From: Candidatus Chloroploca mongolica
Lineage (GTDB): Bacteria; Chloroflexota; Chloroflexia; Chloroflexales; Chloroflexaceae
Direction of reading: 5' to 3'
Assembly (NCBI RefSeq): GCF_004762035.2
Contig: NZ_SIJK02000002.1
Span: 103,728 to 167,727, forward strand
DNA length: 64,000 bases
The position numbers and the translations under genes were made by a program. The notes beneath the pieces were generated by a model. It searched no databases. It saw nothing but the letters and a program-made list of their open reading frames with translations, and was not told the DNA's origin. Shown piece after piece: positions 44,213-54,497 of this stretch; positions within the stretch are counted from its first letter, which is position 1, and every line of letters begins with the position of its first letter.

Positions 44213-46432
44213 CTACCTGAGCGTCAATGGCAAATAGACCCGATGCGCGCCCGTGGTGGCAACAATGGGCAAGGCATTGAAACCGTCATTGTCGCGGGCC
44301 TGGATGACAATGCGATAGTCACCTTCTTCGGTGAAGCCGTCGTAGGTCACACTGTAGCGATCATTGCCCAGCGGGGACAGGGTGACAAAGGGTACGGCTA
44401 CCGTGACGAGCCCTGACTGTGGATCGGGTGGTTGGTACGAGGGCGGGAAGATCTGGGCAAAGACCTCTTCGACACCATGATCGTCGCGGACCAACGCACT
44501 GATGGTGCCATTGCTGCCCTCGGTACGCACAAAGGTTGCCTCGACAATGAGCGGGCGGAAGTTGAGATCGTCACTCAGCGTTGCAAGCGCAAAACTGCGC
44601 TGCTGCGCTTCTTGCCCGTCGGCGGCTTCGTTTGGCACGCCATTGCCGTTATCGTCCAGCCAGGCGATCTGGTCGGGATAGGTCGCACGGGCAAGCGCTT
44701 TGCCGTCAAGGAAGCTCTCGTAGAGACTGTACGAGGCGAGTGAGGCGAGGAATGTGTCTGAGAAATAGGCTCCCTCGGGTGAGGCATACGCCACGTTGTC
44801 GGCAGGCGAGGAGGCGATGACGACACGTCCGACTTTGCTGAGGCTGCCCGGGTCGAGGATGAAGCTTCCGGCGAAACAGGCTTCGATGATCAGATTGACC
44901 TTGAGCCCGGGGCGGGCTGTTTCGAGTTGATTCAGCCACTCGTTGAGTTGCTCGGGTTCGAGACGCTGCTGCCCGGCGGTTTCATCAACATAGAAACGAT
45001 TTTCGTCGCCATGCCCAACCATGTAGATGGTTAGGGAACTACTCGAGACAACCCGTTCACGCGCCCAGATGGTAATCGCGTTGCGCAGGTTGGTCAACGT
45101 GGCCGGGGCATCGTAGCCATCCAGGGTTGGATCGGTCGCCAGTACCTGAATGTGATCGTCGTCGTACCCGTTGGCGCGGAAGAGTTGATACGCATTGCGT
45201 GCGACCCCATGGATCTGCTGCTGCACATCATCATTGTCGCGCAATTTGCCCGCCACAATGATCACCGCGCCCCGCGTTTCAGCTGTGGTGATCGTCGTGA
45301 GATCACGCACCGACAGGTCGTACGCGACCTCTGATCCAAAGATGCTCGGATCACGGTTGATCACCTTGAGGTAGATCGTGCCGGTCGCGGGAGCGTCAAA
45401 TGAGATGCTGACGCCGTTGCTAAAGGTGTTATTCTGCCCACCTGTTGGGTCACTCTCGCACCGATCATAGAGTTCGACCGCGAGACTGGCGGGGGAACCT
45501 GCGGGTGGGCGAGCCACCAGCAGATAGCGCCGTCCTGCTTCGGCACTGAAGGCGACCCAGTCGCCATCCTCGGCACGATGAAACGTGCGCGACTGGGCGA
45601 CGCCGTCGACACTAATCGTTCGTGCCGTCGCACAGGTGTTGTCTGGCTCAAAATTATCGGCCCCCGCTGCAGCCTGCACCACGACGGTGTAGGCGTTCTC
45701 AAGAGTCGCCTGAGCCACGCCAGGCGTGATGACCGTCAGCGGATAGGCCTGCGGGTTCAATCCAGCCGGCACGGTTGCCCGCATGCGGGTCGTGCTATCG
45801 TGAATGACGGTCAGCGTGGTTTCACCAAGTCGAACCTCAGCCGCTGGCGAAAAATCCTCGCCGGCAATGACAATTTCGACGGGTTGCTGATTGGCACCCT
45901 GATCCGGTTGAACTTGCAGAATGCGCAGATTGGGCAATTCGACGGTAAAGGCGTCATCGAGGGTGACATTCTGCCCGTCGGGGTTGCGCACCACAATCGC
46001 GTAGACCCCGGCGGTAACCCCGGCGGGGAGCACCGCTTCGATGCGCGAGGCGCTGATGGTCGTCACATTTTCCAGCGCCGTCGTGCCGAGCGTCACGGTC
46101 GCCCCAACTTGAAAATAGTTGCCCGTCAGCGCCAGCGCAACCGGCACCACGCTACGCGCTGCCGTTGGCTCGACGGCACTCAACGTCGGGGCCTCGTCAT
46201 TGAGGCCGCTCCAGAATCCGCCGTTTAGCGTATAGATGCCACCAGTCAGCGGTGGACTGCTGTCGTGGGCAAGCGAACCCTGAACCGCAAACGAGCCGCT
46301 GCTACTCGTGCCACCGCCACCACTGATCGCCGCCCACGGCAGGCCAAAGCCGGCCTGGGCCGCCACGATCGTGATCGTCAGCACGAGCAACAATCCGCCA
46401 AGAATCACCCCGAAAAGCGATGTGCGTTGCAT
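44213..46432 (-). CDS. Secreted C13 (legumain-like) cysteine peptidase with IPT and PPC domains
   Basis: A 739-residue protein from ATG 46432, preceded by GGAAAGG. A signal segment (about 6-26) leads to a Gly/Ser-rich part, two IPT/TIG-like beta domains (about 85-165 and 170-255) and a PPC-like domain (about 260-380). The peptidase part has Y-M-V-G-H-G-D with His H474 and I-I-E-A-C-F-A-G with Cys C519, the 45-residue spacing of clan CD enzymes. A last beta domain ends in H-R-V-Y-L-P-L-T-L-R. It probably cuts proteins outside the cell. It lies 20 bp after the gene at 46452-47999 and likely shares its transcript. Confidence 0.8.
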   Translation of the reverse strand: MQRTSLFGVILGGLLLVLTITIVAAQAGFGLPWAAISGGGGTSSSGSFAVQGSLAHDSSPPLTGGIYTLNGGFWSGLNDEAPTLSAVEPTAARSVVPVALALTGNYFQVGATVTLGTTALENVTTISASRIEAVLPAGVTAGVYAIVVRNPDGQNVTLDDAFTVELPNLRILQVQPDQGANQQPVEIVIAGEDFSPAAEVRLGETTLTVIHDSTTRMRATVPAGLNPQAYPLTVITPGVAQATLENAYTVVVQAAAGADNFEPDNTCATARTISVDGVAQSRTFHRAEDGDWVAFSAEAGRRYLLVARPPAGSPASLAVELYDRCESDPTGGQNNTFSNGVSISFDAPATGTIYLKVINRDPSIFGSEVAYDLSVRDLTTITTAETRGAVIIVAGKLRDNDDVQQQIHGVARNAYQLFRANGYDDDHIQVLATDPTLDGYDAPATLTNLRNAITIWARERVVSSSSLTIYMVGHGDENRFYVDETAGQQRLEPEQLNEWLNQLETARPGLKVNLIIEACFAGSFILDPGSLSKVGRVVIASSPADNVAYASPEGAYFSDTFLASLASYSLYESFLDGKALARATYPDQIAWLDDNGNGVPNEAADGQEAQQRSFALATLSDDLNFRPLIVEATFVRTEGSNGTISALVRDDHGVEEVFAQIFPPSYQPPDPQSGLVTVAVPFVTLSPLGNDRYSVTYDGFTEEGDYRIVIQARDNDGFNALPIVATTGAHRVYLPLTLR

Positions 46433-46451
46433 GAGGCTGGCCTTTCCATCG

Positions 46452-47999
46452 CTAGCGGGTCGCATCAGCAGGCGCAGGGACATCTACCGTCGTATCAGAT
46501 GAGACCGGCACCATTGGCACTGACTCGGCAGGCGTTGTTTGCGGGCGCAGCGGAGCATCAGGATTCGCCCCTGGATAGAGGAAGGTGCCCTGCTCAGCCG
46601 GGATTTTTTCCTGCTCAACAATGATCCGGTTGTCACGTGCCCACGGGTCATTGCGGATGCCCGTCACTTGCCACGAGACCTTGAGCCCCGCTGAACCCCC
46701 GGCAATCGCAAAGTGATTGTCAACAATTTCTTCGGCAATATGCAAATTCGGGGCTGCACCGCCAATCGGCGTCAACTGATAGCGGTACTCGATATTGAGC
46801 GCCTCGAAATAGTCGGGCAGGGTCACCTCGGCGCGTCCGTTGGCATCAAGCACGACATTGCCATTGTAGACATTCATCATATCGGGCGACTCGACAAACG
46901 AATGGCTCAAATAACGATTGGCCGGATCGAGCGGGTGATCGATCAAGAACGAGCCACCCGATTTGCTCAAGGTGCCCGCGACAGTGACACGACCCTCGAA
47001 ATAGCCACCCCATCCCCCTGAAGCATTGCGGCCCCAGACCCCGACACTATTATCAGCCGAACTGACGCCACGTACACCAGTACTCGACGAACTACTTGCA
47101 TTGACCCCGTTGCCCGATGTGCTGACCGCATTGACCCCGTTGCCCGATGTGCTCCGCCCACTCAAGCCATTCGCCGCGACACTGATGCCGACCACCCCCG
47201 AAGCACCAGACACAGTAGACTGATTTTCGACCCATAGCGCCGTGTAGCCGACATCCCCGCGCCACGTCGTGCCAAGATGGTTGTGATCTGAGCGCGCTAC
47301 CAAGCTCGAGCTGCCGTTGGCACTAAAGTTGACGCTGAAGGTTGTGCCTGAACGCGACAACCCTGAACCGGCACTGTAGGTCGTATCAGTATCAGCCGCC
47401 GGTGCCCAGGCTGTCCCATCCCATTTCAGCACCTGGCCGCTGGTTGGCGCAGTCTCGGCGAGTGGTTGCTCGCGCAGGGCATTGGTGCTCTCGCTCGTGA
47501 CGCTATTCTGGCTGTTGACGCTATTCTGGCTGTTGACACTATTCTCGCTATTGACACTATTCTCGCTATTGACACTATTCTGGCTGTTCACACTATGCTG
47601 GCTAAAGATCGCCATCGGCACGCTGGCAAGCTCCTGGCGGGGCGAAAGAATCGTGAACTCACCGGTAGAACCACCGGGGCGCACCGCAATTTCGAGAAAC
47701 CGTGGCTCGCCATCAAAGATGTCTCCGAAATCAAGCGCTACCACAAAGAGCCCACGGTTGACCGTGACATCCTCGCGCAACAGACTCGCACCAACCTGCG
47801 AACCGCCGGTGGCAGCAGTGTAGAGAATGAAGCGCAGATCGAAGCTTCCACTGGCTGGTGCTCCGTCAGCCGTCAGCACACCCTGGTAGTTGAAACTGGT
47901 ACTGGCGCTCAATGTCCCCTGAGCTTCGGCTGGATAGCGCGTGGTTGCAACGAGCACAACGACGACAAAGACCAGCACGGCCGTGAATAACGTACGCAT
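46452..47999 (-). CDS. Secreted repeat protein of fibre-like type
   Basis: A 515-residue protein from ATG 47999 with AAAGGGTGA upstream. After a signal peptide (1-26) comes a beta domain of about 110 residues (start F-N-Y-Q-G-V-L-T, later L-E-I-A-V-R-P), common in secreted proteins of Chloroflexi and Planctomycetes. A run of N-S-V-N-S-Q/E hexamers follows (about 135-170), then a Gly/Ser/Asn-rich stretch of short repeats (about 265-315) like a fibre shaft, and a C-terminal beta domain. No catalytic motif is seen. It may be a surface fibre or coat protein. The peptidase gene follows it. Confidence 0.65.
   Translation of the reverse strand: MRTLFTAVLVFVVVVLVATTRYPAEAQGTLSASTSFNYQGVLTADGAPASGSFDLRFILYTAATGGSQVGASLLREDVTVNRGLFVVALDFGDIFDGEPRFLEIAVRPGGSTGEFTILSPRQELASVPMAIFSQHSVNSQNSVNSENSVNSENSVNSQNSVNSQNSVTSESTNALREQPLAETAPTSGQVLKWDGTAWAPAADTDTTYSAGSGLSRSGTTFSVNFSANGSSSLVARSDHNHLGTTWRGDVGYTALWVENQSTVSGASGVVGISVAANGLSGRSTSGNGVNAVSTSGNGVNASSSSSTGVRGVSSADNSVGVWGRNASGGWGGYFEGRVTVAGTLSKSGGSFLIDHPLDPANRYLSHSFVESPDMMNVYNGNVVLDANGRAEVTLPDYFEALNIEYRYQLTPIGGAAPNLHIAEEIVDNHFAIAGGSAGLKVSWQVTGIRNDPWARDNRIIVEQEKIPAEQGTFLYPGANPDAPLRPQTTPAESVPMVPVSSDTTVDVPAPADATR
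47496..47603. repeat. Six 18-bp tandem repeats
   Basis: Six units of 18 bp (47496, 47514, 47532, 47550, 47568, 47586) differ by a few bases each and encode the hexamer N-S-V-N-S-Q/E on the minus strand. The reading frame is kept in every copy, so copy number can change without breaking the protein. Confidence 0.9.
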
Positions 48000-48028
48000 A
48001 ACAGTCACCCTTTGTCACAAAGCTTATA

Positions 48029-51000
48029 TCAACGACTTACCAGCGGGAGCAAGACACAATGGCCTGTACACGGCGTATCCGGTGCGGCAGTCACGAGGCC
48101 CGGAGTGTAATACTGGCCTTTGTTGGCGGCAACGGTGATCTTGCCCGCCTTGTCAACAATCTGAACGAGATAACGTGAGTTGGTGTCACCAGTGAACGAG
48201 CCAACCCATTTTTGCGCGCGTGGATCGTAGGTGAGATCCATTGATTGCAGTTGGCGTGCGGTCTGGTTGATGTCTTGAATATACGACAGCACGACTCGCT
48301 CGATCCCGGCAACCTCAACGGTCCCGACTTTGATCTCGACCTGAGTGCTGCCAACACGGGTAATGCCGTCAATGACAGTCGTTTCGCGTGAAAACTGTTC
48401 GTCCGAGAGACTGTAGTAGATTTCGGCGTTGACGTCGTTGAGCAAACGCAAGGCTCCCAGATCTGCATCATACTGGCCAAGCTGCGTCACCAAGCTCGAC
48501 GTCTGGTTATGGCGCTGGATCGAGACCGGGAGAAGCGGGAAGAGTCCGCGGGCCTGGGCAAGTTCGCCAGGTTCATTATCGGGTTGATATTCGTTAAAGG
48601 GGGCGGCAATGAGCGGATCGAACGGCTCGGCTTCCTGATAGCTTGCCTGGAGCAACAGCACCCCACGAGCCTCCAGGTTGGGGGCGGTCACATTGCCAAA
48701 GTGCAACGGCTGCACCGGCAACCCCGGCACCGTCTGCACCGAACCATTCAAGGCATAATAGCCGCCATCATCGGTCTCGGAGAGCGCAAGATTCTCGGCA
48801 TTGCGAAAGTCAATCGCCACCGAGCCGGTCAAGACGGACCCATTGCTCATCAGGGCAGCGCCGCCACCCGGCAAGATCGGCGTAAAGCCGACCCCCGGGA
48901 ATTCATTCCCCGGGCCAGAGAGCACCGCCCCGGTCTCGATTTCATACATCGGCAACCCATAAAAGACCAGTTGCTGCATCACCTTTTCGTCATAACTAGA
49001 AAAAGACTGGCCCTGCTGAAAATAGAGGCTTTTCGCCGTCGCCAGCGCCTGGCCCATGCTCGCCCGCGTGCCTTTGAGCAATTCTTGCGTATAGAGCCGA
49101 ACCATGCGTTCCGAGAGCCCAATGGCACTGCGCATCCCCCAGCCATAGCCGGTATTGCCAATATAACTGGCCCCGCGACCGGCAAAGGCCTGCGGCAGAT
49201 CAAGCGGGTTCGTTTCATTGCCAGGCGGAAGATTGAGCCCGGCATGGCAGGCCGGTGAATAGATCAGGCCCCCGCGCAGATCGGCGGTACCCTCGGCGAT
49301 ATCGCTGGCGCGCAGCGAATTGCCCACTGGCACCCCATGGGCATAGTGCGTTCCGTGACCATTGAAGATTTGGATATTAAACGGCGAAGTTGGACGCGTT
49401 TGGAGTGCCCTGAGTGCATCGCCTGTCCAGGTATCACCAATGAGGGTACAATCAATGCGGGGAAGGCCCAGATCGGCCCGCCAGTCGTCGCAATCGGCCG
49501 ACGCAAGATCCTGCACAAAGTCGTAGCCGGTGATCAAGACATTGCTCACCGTGGTGCGCTGGCGTTCAAGGAAGGCATCAAGCTGAACGATGATCTCGGT
49601 GGGCGTTTCGATCAGGCGACCCGTCGCAAGATCGGGGAGAAAGAGCTCGCGCCCATTGGCCTCGGCTGGCTCGCGATCCGAGAAATAGTCATCAGTGAAA
49701 TAGTGGTTGTCTTTGATCGCAACCCCAGCAGGATGGTTCGTACTGACATGCGCATAGGTTCGTTCGGGCGAACGCGGGGTCGTATCGAAGATCCGACGCA
49801 TTGGGAGCGCCCGATCATCGCCGACCAGCACCAGATATTCAAGCCCGCTCCGCTGTTGCTGATAGGTGAGGACAACCGTGCGAATCGCGGCTGTTACCTG
49901 ATTGGCCTTTTCGACATTGCCAAGATCACCAACCCAGGCGGTGTAGGCAGCCCGTACCTGAGCATTATTGTCAAGCAAGACGATCTCGCCGCGCACCTGC
50001 GGATGCTGTGCCAATGTTTCGAGGCGCGCCAAAACCGCAGCAGCCTCGGCGACACTATAGATCTGACCAAAGCGCGTCTGATTGAAGAGAATCAACGTCC
50101 GTACCTCGGTCTGCCCTGGAGGCGGGGTGGTACCCTGGGTTGGGCCAGGGGAGGGCGTCGGTGGCGGTGTCGCCGTCCCTTCGCGGACACGCAACGAATA
50201 TTCGGTGCCGATGCCCTGGTAGCTCGGATTATACTGGCGTACCCGCACAAAATAGTTGCCGGCACGAGCCTCGGCCAGGCTCACCTGCGAACTGGTACCG
50301 GGGGTAAAATCGTCATTGAGCGCGAGCAAGACCTGGTTGGCATCGTACAACTCAACGACCGTATCGGCTTCGGCACCGAGGGCAATCGCATCCACCAGGT
50401 AATTTTTGCCCGCTTCGGCGACAAAGGCGATCCAGTCTTCGTCACCTGCCGGACAGAAGTTGCGGTTTGTTGCAGCACTTCCAACGACAACGACTCGCGC
50501 ACTATTACGGCTATTATCATCCTCAAAGGCATCGGGCTGACAGATGCGTTGCGTCACCTTGAGATCATAACTGGTAAGCTCACCCGCGACAGTTGGCGAG
50601 AAATCCTTGATCTGCAACAGATAGGTGCCATTGACCGGCGGTTCAAAGCTCAGGCGCGAGGCTTTGCCAGTGCCCCCATCATCATCACAGGCGATCTGCT
50701 CACCGGTACTGGTATGCAGACACATCACCGTATCAGCCGCTTCACCCAGATTCAGTGTCTCGATGGTATAGGTCGTTCCGGCATTGGCCGTAAAACTAAC
50801 CCAATCCACATCGGCTTCAGGGCAGAAATTGCGCGTCTGGGTGGTTCCATCAGCCGCAATTGAACCTGCCTGTTCAAGTGTATCGTCATCTTCAAAGCTA
50901 TCCGGCGTACACCCCGAGACACTCAGACGCTCGGCGCGCAGGGTGTATTCGGTGCCACTGCCAGCAACCTCAGGCTCAACCTGGGCCGCTTTGAGATAGA

Positions 51001-52189
51001 CATGGCCGGCCTCCGCCGCGATAAACTCGATCGTGGCTCCACTCGCGGCACTTGTTGCCGCATCAAGCGTACGATAGAGTTCAAGGGTCACGTTCGCTCG
51101 TGGCCCGACGCTGGTCGCAACCACGCGATAACTGGCCCCGGCCTCGACCGCCAGACGTACCCAGTCGTGATCGGCAGGCTTGCAAAAGCTGTGGGTTTGC
51201 ACGGTCTCAAGCGGCAAATCGCCAGCGGTAGCGGCACTATTATTTGGCTCGAAATAACTCGGGCAAGCACTATCGTTTGTTACCTGAAGCGTGTAGGGAT
51301 GATCAGGCCCAGTCTTGTTATTAAGAACCCGTAGAAAGATCGGGCCATCGGCAGGGGCAGTGAATTCGGTAATGACTTTGTTACTAAAACTCGGTGCCCC
51401 TGTACAGGTACTATAGAGTTCAATAATTGGATCAGCATCAACCCCGGTTGGACTCGCTTCGACCGCATAGGTGACACCGCCGACCGCATTGAACGTCACC
51501 CAATCAACATCACGTTCGCGCCCCGGATTTGGAAAGAAATTGCGACTCTGCGGCGTTCCATCCGTTGGAATGGGTTTCGCCTGAACACACGTATCATCAT
51601 CTTCAAAGGCATCAACCCCGGTAGCAACCTGAGGAAAGAGATTATTTTCTTCGTCTAACTCGGCAATGAAATTTTCCCACGGCGGATCAACCCAGGCATA
51701 GACCGTCGGCGGCGTGCGCGTAAATTGCTGGTCAAACCGGGTAAAGCTAAACGTCCCCCCGGGGGGCAACATCAGCGCATAGCCGGCAAACGTCGTATAC
51801 TCAGTCTGCTCATTTGGCGGTTCATCAGTCGGTTCAACATAGAGATAGATATTGAACCGGCCCGACGTTGCGGCGGTTCCCTGATTTTTTACGACGATTT
51901 CGATATCGGCCGTGCCACCCACCCCAGGGTCAAGCGGGGTCAGATTAATTGCCGTAATCACCAGATCTGGCAACGTCGTATTCGCCACCCCACGCGATGC
52001 AGCGATGGGCGTCCCGATGGTGGTAGGAGCAACCGGCACTCGTGTCCGCGAGACAGCCGCGAGCGCCAGGGCAGCCTGATCAGCCTCGCCACGACTCGGC
52101 GCAGCGCCGAGTGATGTACCCAGACTTGCCAACAGACAAACCAGGGCCACCATCGTCATCCCAAGCGCATACGAGGCAATCCGTGTCAT
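48029..52189 (-). CDS. Secreted C25 (gingipain-like) cysteine peptidase with CARDB and PPC domains
   Basis: A 1,386-residue protein from ATG 52189 with AGGAGAAAAA upstream. A signal peptide (about 1-29) is followed by a CARDB-like domain (about 72-185). Four or more PPC-like domains come next (about 190-670), each with a D-x-F-E-D-D or F-E-P-N start and a D-W-V-x-F strand. After a Thr/Pro linker the peptidase domain (about 690-1090) has N-G-H-G-T-H with His H945 and S-P-A-C-H-A-G with Cys C981, as in gingipains. Beta domains close the chain, which ends V-L-L-P-L-V-S-R. It probably cuts proteins outside the cell and is the largest of three secreted cysteine peptidases here. Confidence 0.85.
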   Translation of the reverse strand: MTRIASYALGMTMVALVCLLASLGTSLGAAPSRGEADQAALALAAVSRTRVPVAPTTIGTPIAASRGVANTTLPDLVITAINLTPLDPGVGGTADIEIVVKNQGTAATSGRFNIYLYVEPTDEPPNEQTEYTTFAGYALMLPPGGTFSFTRFDQQFTRTPPTVYAWVDPPWENFIAELDEENNLFPQVATGVDAFEDDDTCVQAKPIPTDGTPQSRNFFPNPGRERDVDWVTFNAVGGVTYAVEASPTGVDADPIIELYSTCTGAPSFSNKVITEFTAPADGPIFLRVLNNKTGPDHPYTLQVTNDSACPSYFEPNNSAATAGDLPLETVQTHSFCKPADHDWVRLAVEAGASYRVVATSVGPRANVTLELYRTLDAATSAASGATIEFIAAEAGHVYLKAAQVEPEVAGSGTEYTLRAERLSVSGCTPDSFEDDDTLEQAGSIAADGTTQTRNFCPEADVDWVSFTANAGTTYTIETLNLGEAADTVMCLHTSTGEQIACDDDGGTGKASRLSFEPPVNGTYLLQIKDFSPTVAGELTSYDLKVTQRICQPDAFEDDNSRNSARVVVVGSAATNRNFCPAGDEDWIAFVAEAGKNYLVDAIALGAEADTVVELYDANQVLLALNDDFTPGTSSQVSLAEARAGNYFVRVRQYNPSYQGIGTEYSLRVREGTATPPPTPSPGPTQGTTPPPGQTEVRTLILFNQTRFGQIYSVAEAAAVLARLETLAQHPQVRGEIVLLDNNAQVRAAYTAWVGDLGNVEKANQVTAAIRTVVLTYQQQRSGLEYLVLVGDDRALPMRRIFDTTPRSPERTYAHVSTNHPAGVAIKDNHYFTDDYFSDREPAEANGRELFLPDLATGRLIETPTEIIVQLDAFLERQRTTVSNVLITGYDFVQDLASADCDDWRADLGLPRIDCTLIGDTWTGDALRALQTRPTSPFNIQIFNGHGTHYAHGVPVGNSLRASDIAEGTADLRGGLIYSPACHAGLNLPPGNETNPLDLPQAFAGRGASYIGNTGYGWGMRSAIGLSERMVRLYTQELLKGTRASMGQALATAKSLYFQQGQSFSSYDEKVMQQLVFYGLPMYEIETGAVLSGPGNEFPGVGFTPILPGGGAALMSNGSVLTGSVAIDFRNAENLALSETDDGGYYALNGSVQTVPGLPVQPLHFGNVTAPNLEARGVLLLQASYQEAEPFDPLIAAPFNEYQPDNEPGELAQARGLFPLLPVSIQRHNQTSSLVTQLGQYDADLGALRLLNDVNAEIYYSLSDEQFSRETTVIDGITRVGSTQVEIKVGTVEVAGIERVVLSYIQDINQTARQLQSMDLTYDPRAQKWVGSFTGDTNSRYLVQIVDKAGKITVAANKGQYYTPGLVTAAPDTPCTGHCVLLPLVSR

Positions 52190-52230
52190 GATCTTTTTTC
52201 TCCTGCGCTAGGCTGGCGGGGTTTCTTGGT

Positions 52231-52281
52231 GCTTTGCTGGTCGAGAACCCCAGCGTCGCTGGGGTTCTCGACCAGCAAAGC
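52231..52281. terminator. Perfect 24-bp hairpin between two peptidase genes
   Basis: Arms 52231-52254 and 52258-52281 are exact complements around GTC. It lies 33 bp after the C10-like gene and 41 bp before the C25-like gene on the same strand. No T-tract follows, so it may end or stabilise the first transcript. Confidence 0.8.
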
Positions 52282-52313
52282 GAAAATCCCTGGGGGCCTA
52301 CGGCCCCCTTGCA

Positions 52314-54497
52314 TCACGGATTATTATAGACCCCGGCAAACCAGACATCGGCACTCGTCCAGCCGTTATTGTTGCCATACCAGCCATTGTTGACATAGAA
52401 GCTACGCTGATAGCTCGTATTGCAGATAAAGAGGAAGCATGATCGCTTGCTGCGCTGAGCGTAGCCATAGGCAACCGGATAGTGTTGCAACCAGCCGGTA
52501 CCAACCACCGCCGGGGCGCCCCGATTGATGATCTGATCGCGGGCAAGGTTGCGGTTCCTGTCACATGCTCCAAACCAGCAGAGTCCCGTCGGATCGTAGC
52601 GGGTATTCATTCGCCATGCGGCGCTTGCCCGTGGCTGAACATACCTGGATGCATCAATCATCCGCCACGGCCAGGTCGCCCCACTGCCGGCAATGCAGAA
52701 GGTGCCAATATGCCCACGGATCTCACTCGTCATGTTGCGTACGCCGGTATCCTGGCTCTTTGGCGCAACGACGTCGCTGCCGAGGCCACCGTTTTCGCGG
52801 TAGAGCCCCCAGTGATTCCGCCAGCGCGGGTGATTCTCGGCTGCACGCCGGTCAACCCAGGCAAAGAGGATTGACCAGGCCGTCGCGCCACAGCCGCTGG
52901 CACAACCGCCCGTGGTAAACTGGCCGTAGCGAATGCCGCCAGTATTGCCGTCGGCCCACCAGTACTGCCACGGCCCCCACGAGTTGAGCGTTGCCCCGGT
53001 CTGGCTCACCGCAACCCCGGCGGTGCCAACACCACCTCGTGTGACGACCGGCAAATAGACGGCATTGCTTCCCGTCAGACCAAGCGCCTGACTATTCGCA
53101 ATAGCATATTTGACCGTCTCGGTGACACCGCTTCCATAGGTGATTTCAACATTGATCGGCAACAGCGTTGCGGGATCTTCGGGTTCATCAAGCACCACCA
53201 GCCGGACACCACGCAACTGCGTCTCCTCGGTCAATTCTTCCTGCTGGAGATACTGCGCGGTGGTACCGTCGCCCGTCACATTGATCGCAGTAATCGGCTG
53301 ATTCGGCAAGCCAAAGACCGCACGCTCATCCCCGCGGATCAGCGTTTCGCCGTTGGTGCGCAGATTCTGATCCAGTGTCCAGGTCTCTTCGGCCCGTTGC
53401 GTCTGCGCAGCAAGCAATGGTGCGTAGGCTGTCTCATACTCCTTCTTCAAGGCTTCCCACGAAGGCCACTCTTCCTGTTCGCTGAGTGGCAATTCTTCGG
53501 GGCCTTCACGCTCCACATTGCCCTCTGAGTCGACGCCTTCGGTCACCAGTTCAGCTTCTTCCTGCGGCAGATCGCTCAGACCCGGAATGCGTTGCGGCAG
53601 ATCCCCAAGGTTCACGACATCATCCACCACTGCGCTGATCCCTACCGGCGTGAATGCTTCATACTCCGAGGCATACGAGAGCGCATCGAGCTTGTAAAAC
53701 TCGGTCAATCTTGCCCCGAGCGGCGCAATTTCGGCCAGTTCCTGGGTCGGCGACATGCCCGAGACATCCCAGTGCGACACAGGATAGTCATGCTCGCCGG
53801 CGGCAAGCTGAATAAACCCGGCTGGCTCATAGCCGTTTGGCCCTGGCTTTTCAACGCTAAATTCGTAATAGGCCGGGGTCTGGAGATCGGGGCGATAAAT
53901 GATGCGCACATCGCGGCTCAGGCGAGCCTCGACCCATTCAGGGGCAAGGTCGCTGCCGCGCAACTCTTCGAGGAACTCAATGGCCCGGCGTTGCACTGCC
54001 TCGGGCACTTCCTGACTCTGGGCGAGGTTGGGGCGATGCGGGGCGGCGGGGGCCAGACTGACGGCAAAGCTTGCCTCGCTCTCCACGGCACGCCCGTTGC
54101 GCTCGGCCAGCAAAAAGAGCGGCCCATCACGCAGCGCTGTAAACTCAAGCGTGCCATCGGTCAGCGCAAACGTGGCACCGCCACGGCTACAATGGTCATA
54201 GAGATTCAGTTGCAGCGCGGCAGCCTCACTCACCTCGAGCCGATACCGCTGATCCTGTTCGACCATCAACCGAACCCAGGCTGCCCCTGAGGACGTCTGG
54301 GCGAAAGACTGCGCCAACTCGGTACCCGCTTCGAGTACGGGAACCTGGGCACAATTGGCGAGACTCGCCTGACGTGACGCTGCAGCCAAGAGCGAGGGCA
54401 AGGCCAACGCGCCCCCAAGCAGCACCACAACCAGCCATAACCCGATCATACGACCCGACCTGCGACCAGAGAACCGACGGGGTTGCTCCCTTCCCAT
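52314..54497 (-). CDS. Secreted C10-like (streptopain-type) cysteine peptidase
   Basis: A 727-residue protein from ATG 54497 with AGGAA nine bases upstream. A basic start and one hydrophobic segment (about 16-40) form a signal. A PPC-like beta domain (about 45-150) is followed by a long middle part with a Glu-rich stretch near 300-340. The C-terminal 200 residues look like a papain-fold enzyme of the C10 type: G-C-A-S-G-C-G-A-T-A-W (C536 likely catalytic, C532 nearby), L-Q-H-Y-P-V-A-Y-G-Y with His H672, and a late V-N-N-G-W-Y-G-N. Four further Cys could pair. It also has N-A-V-Y-L-P-V-V-T-R inside the chain. Substrate unknown. Confidence 0.7.
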   Translation of the reverse strand: MGREQPRRFSGRRSGRMIGLWLVVVLLGGALALPSLLAAASRQASLANCAQVPVLEAGTELAQSFAQTSSGAAWVRLMVEQDQRYRLEVSEAAALQLNLYDHCSRGGATFALTDGTLEFTALRDGPLFLLAERNGRAVESEASFAVSLAPAAPHRPNLAQSQEVPEAVQRRAIEFLEELRGSDLAPEWVEARLSRDVRIIYRPDLQTPAYYEFSVEKPGPNGYEPAGFIQLAAGEHDYPVSHWDVSGMSPTQELAEIAPLGARLTEFYKLDALSYASEYEAFTPVGISAVVDDVVNLGDLPQRIPGLSDLPQEEAELVTEGVDSEGNVEREGPEELPLSEQEEWPSWEALKKEYETAYAPLLAAQTQRAEETWTLDQNLRTNGETLIRGDERAVFGLPNQPITAINVTGDGTTAQYLQQEELTEETQLRGVRLVVLDEPEDPATLLPINVEITYGSGVTETVKYAIANSQALGLTGSNAVYLPVVTRGGVGTAGVAVSQTGATLNSWGPWQYWWADGNTGGIRYGQFTTGGCASGCGATAWSILFAWVDRRAAENHPRWRNHWGLYRENGGLGSDVVAPKSQDTGVRNMTSEIRGHIGTFCIAGSGATWPWRMIDASRYVQPRASAAWRMNTRYDPTGLCWFGACDRNRNLARDQIINRGAPAVVGTGWLQHYPVAYGYAQRSKRSCFLFICNTSYQRSFYVNNGWYGNNNGWTSADVWFAGVYNNP

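Noticed and set aside
47496-47603. CRISPR-like short repeats
   Set aside because: Units are 18 bp, directly adjacent, imperfect and in-frame coding.
49337-50863. 508-codon open frame opposite the C25-like peptidase
   Set aside because: Antisense to PPC and peptidase motifs, no recognisable domain or ribosome site support.
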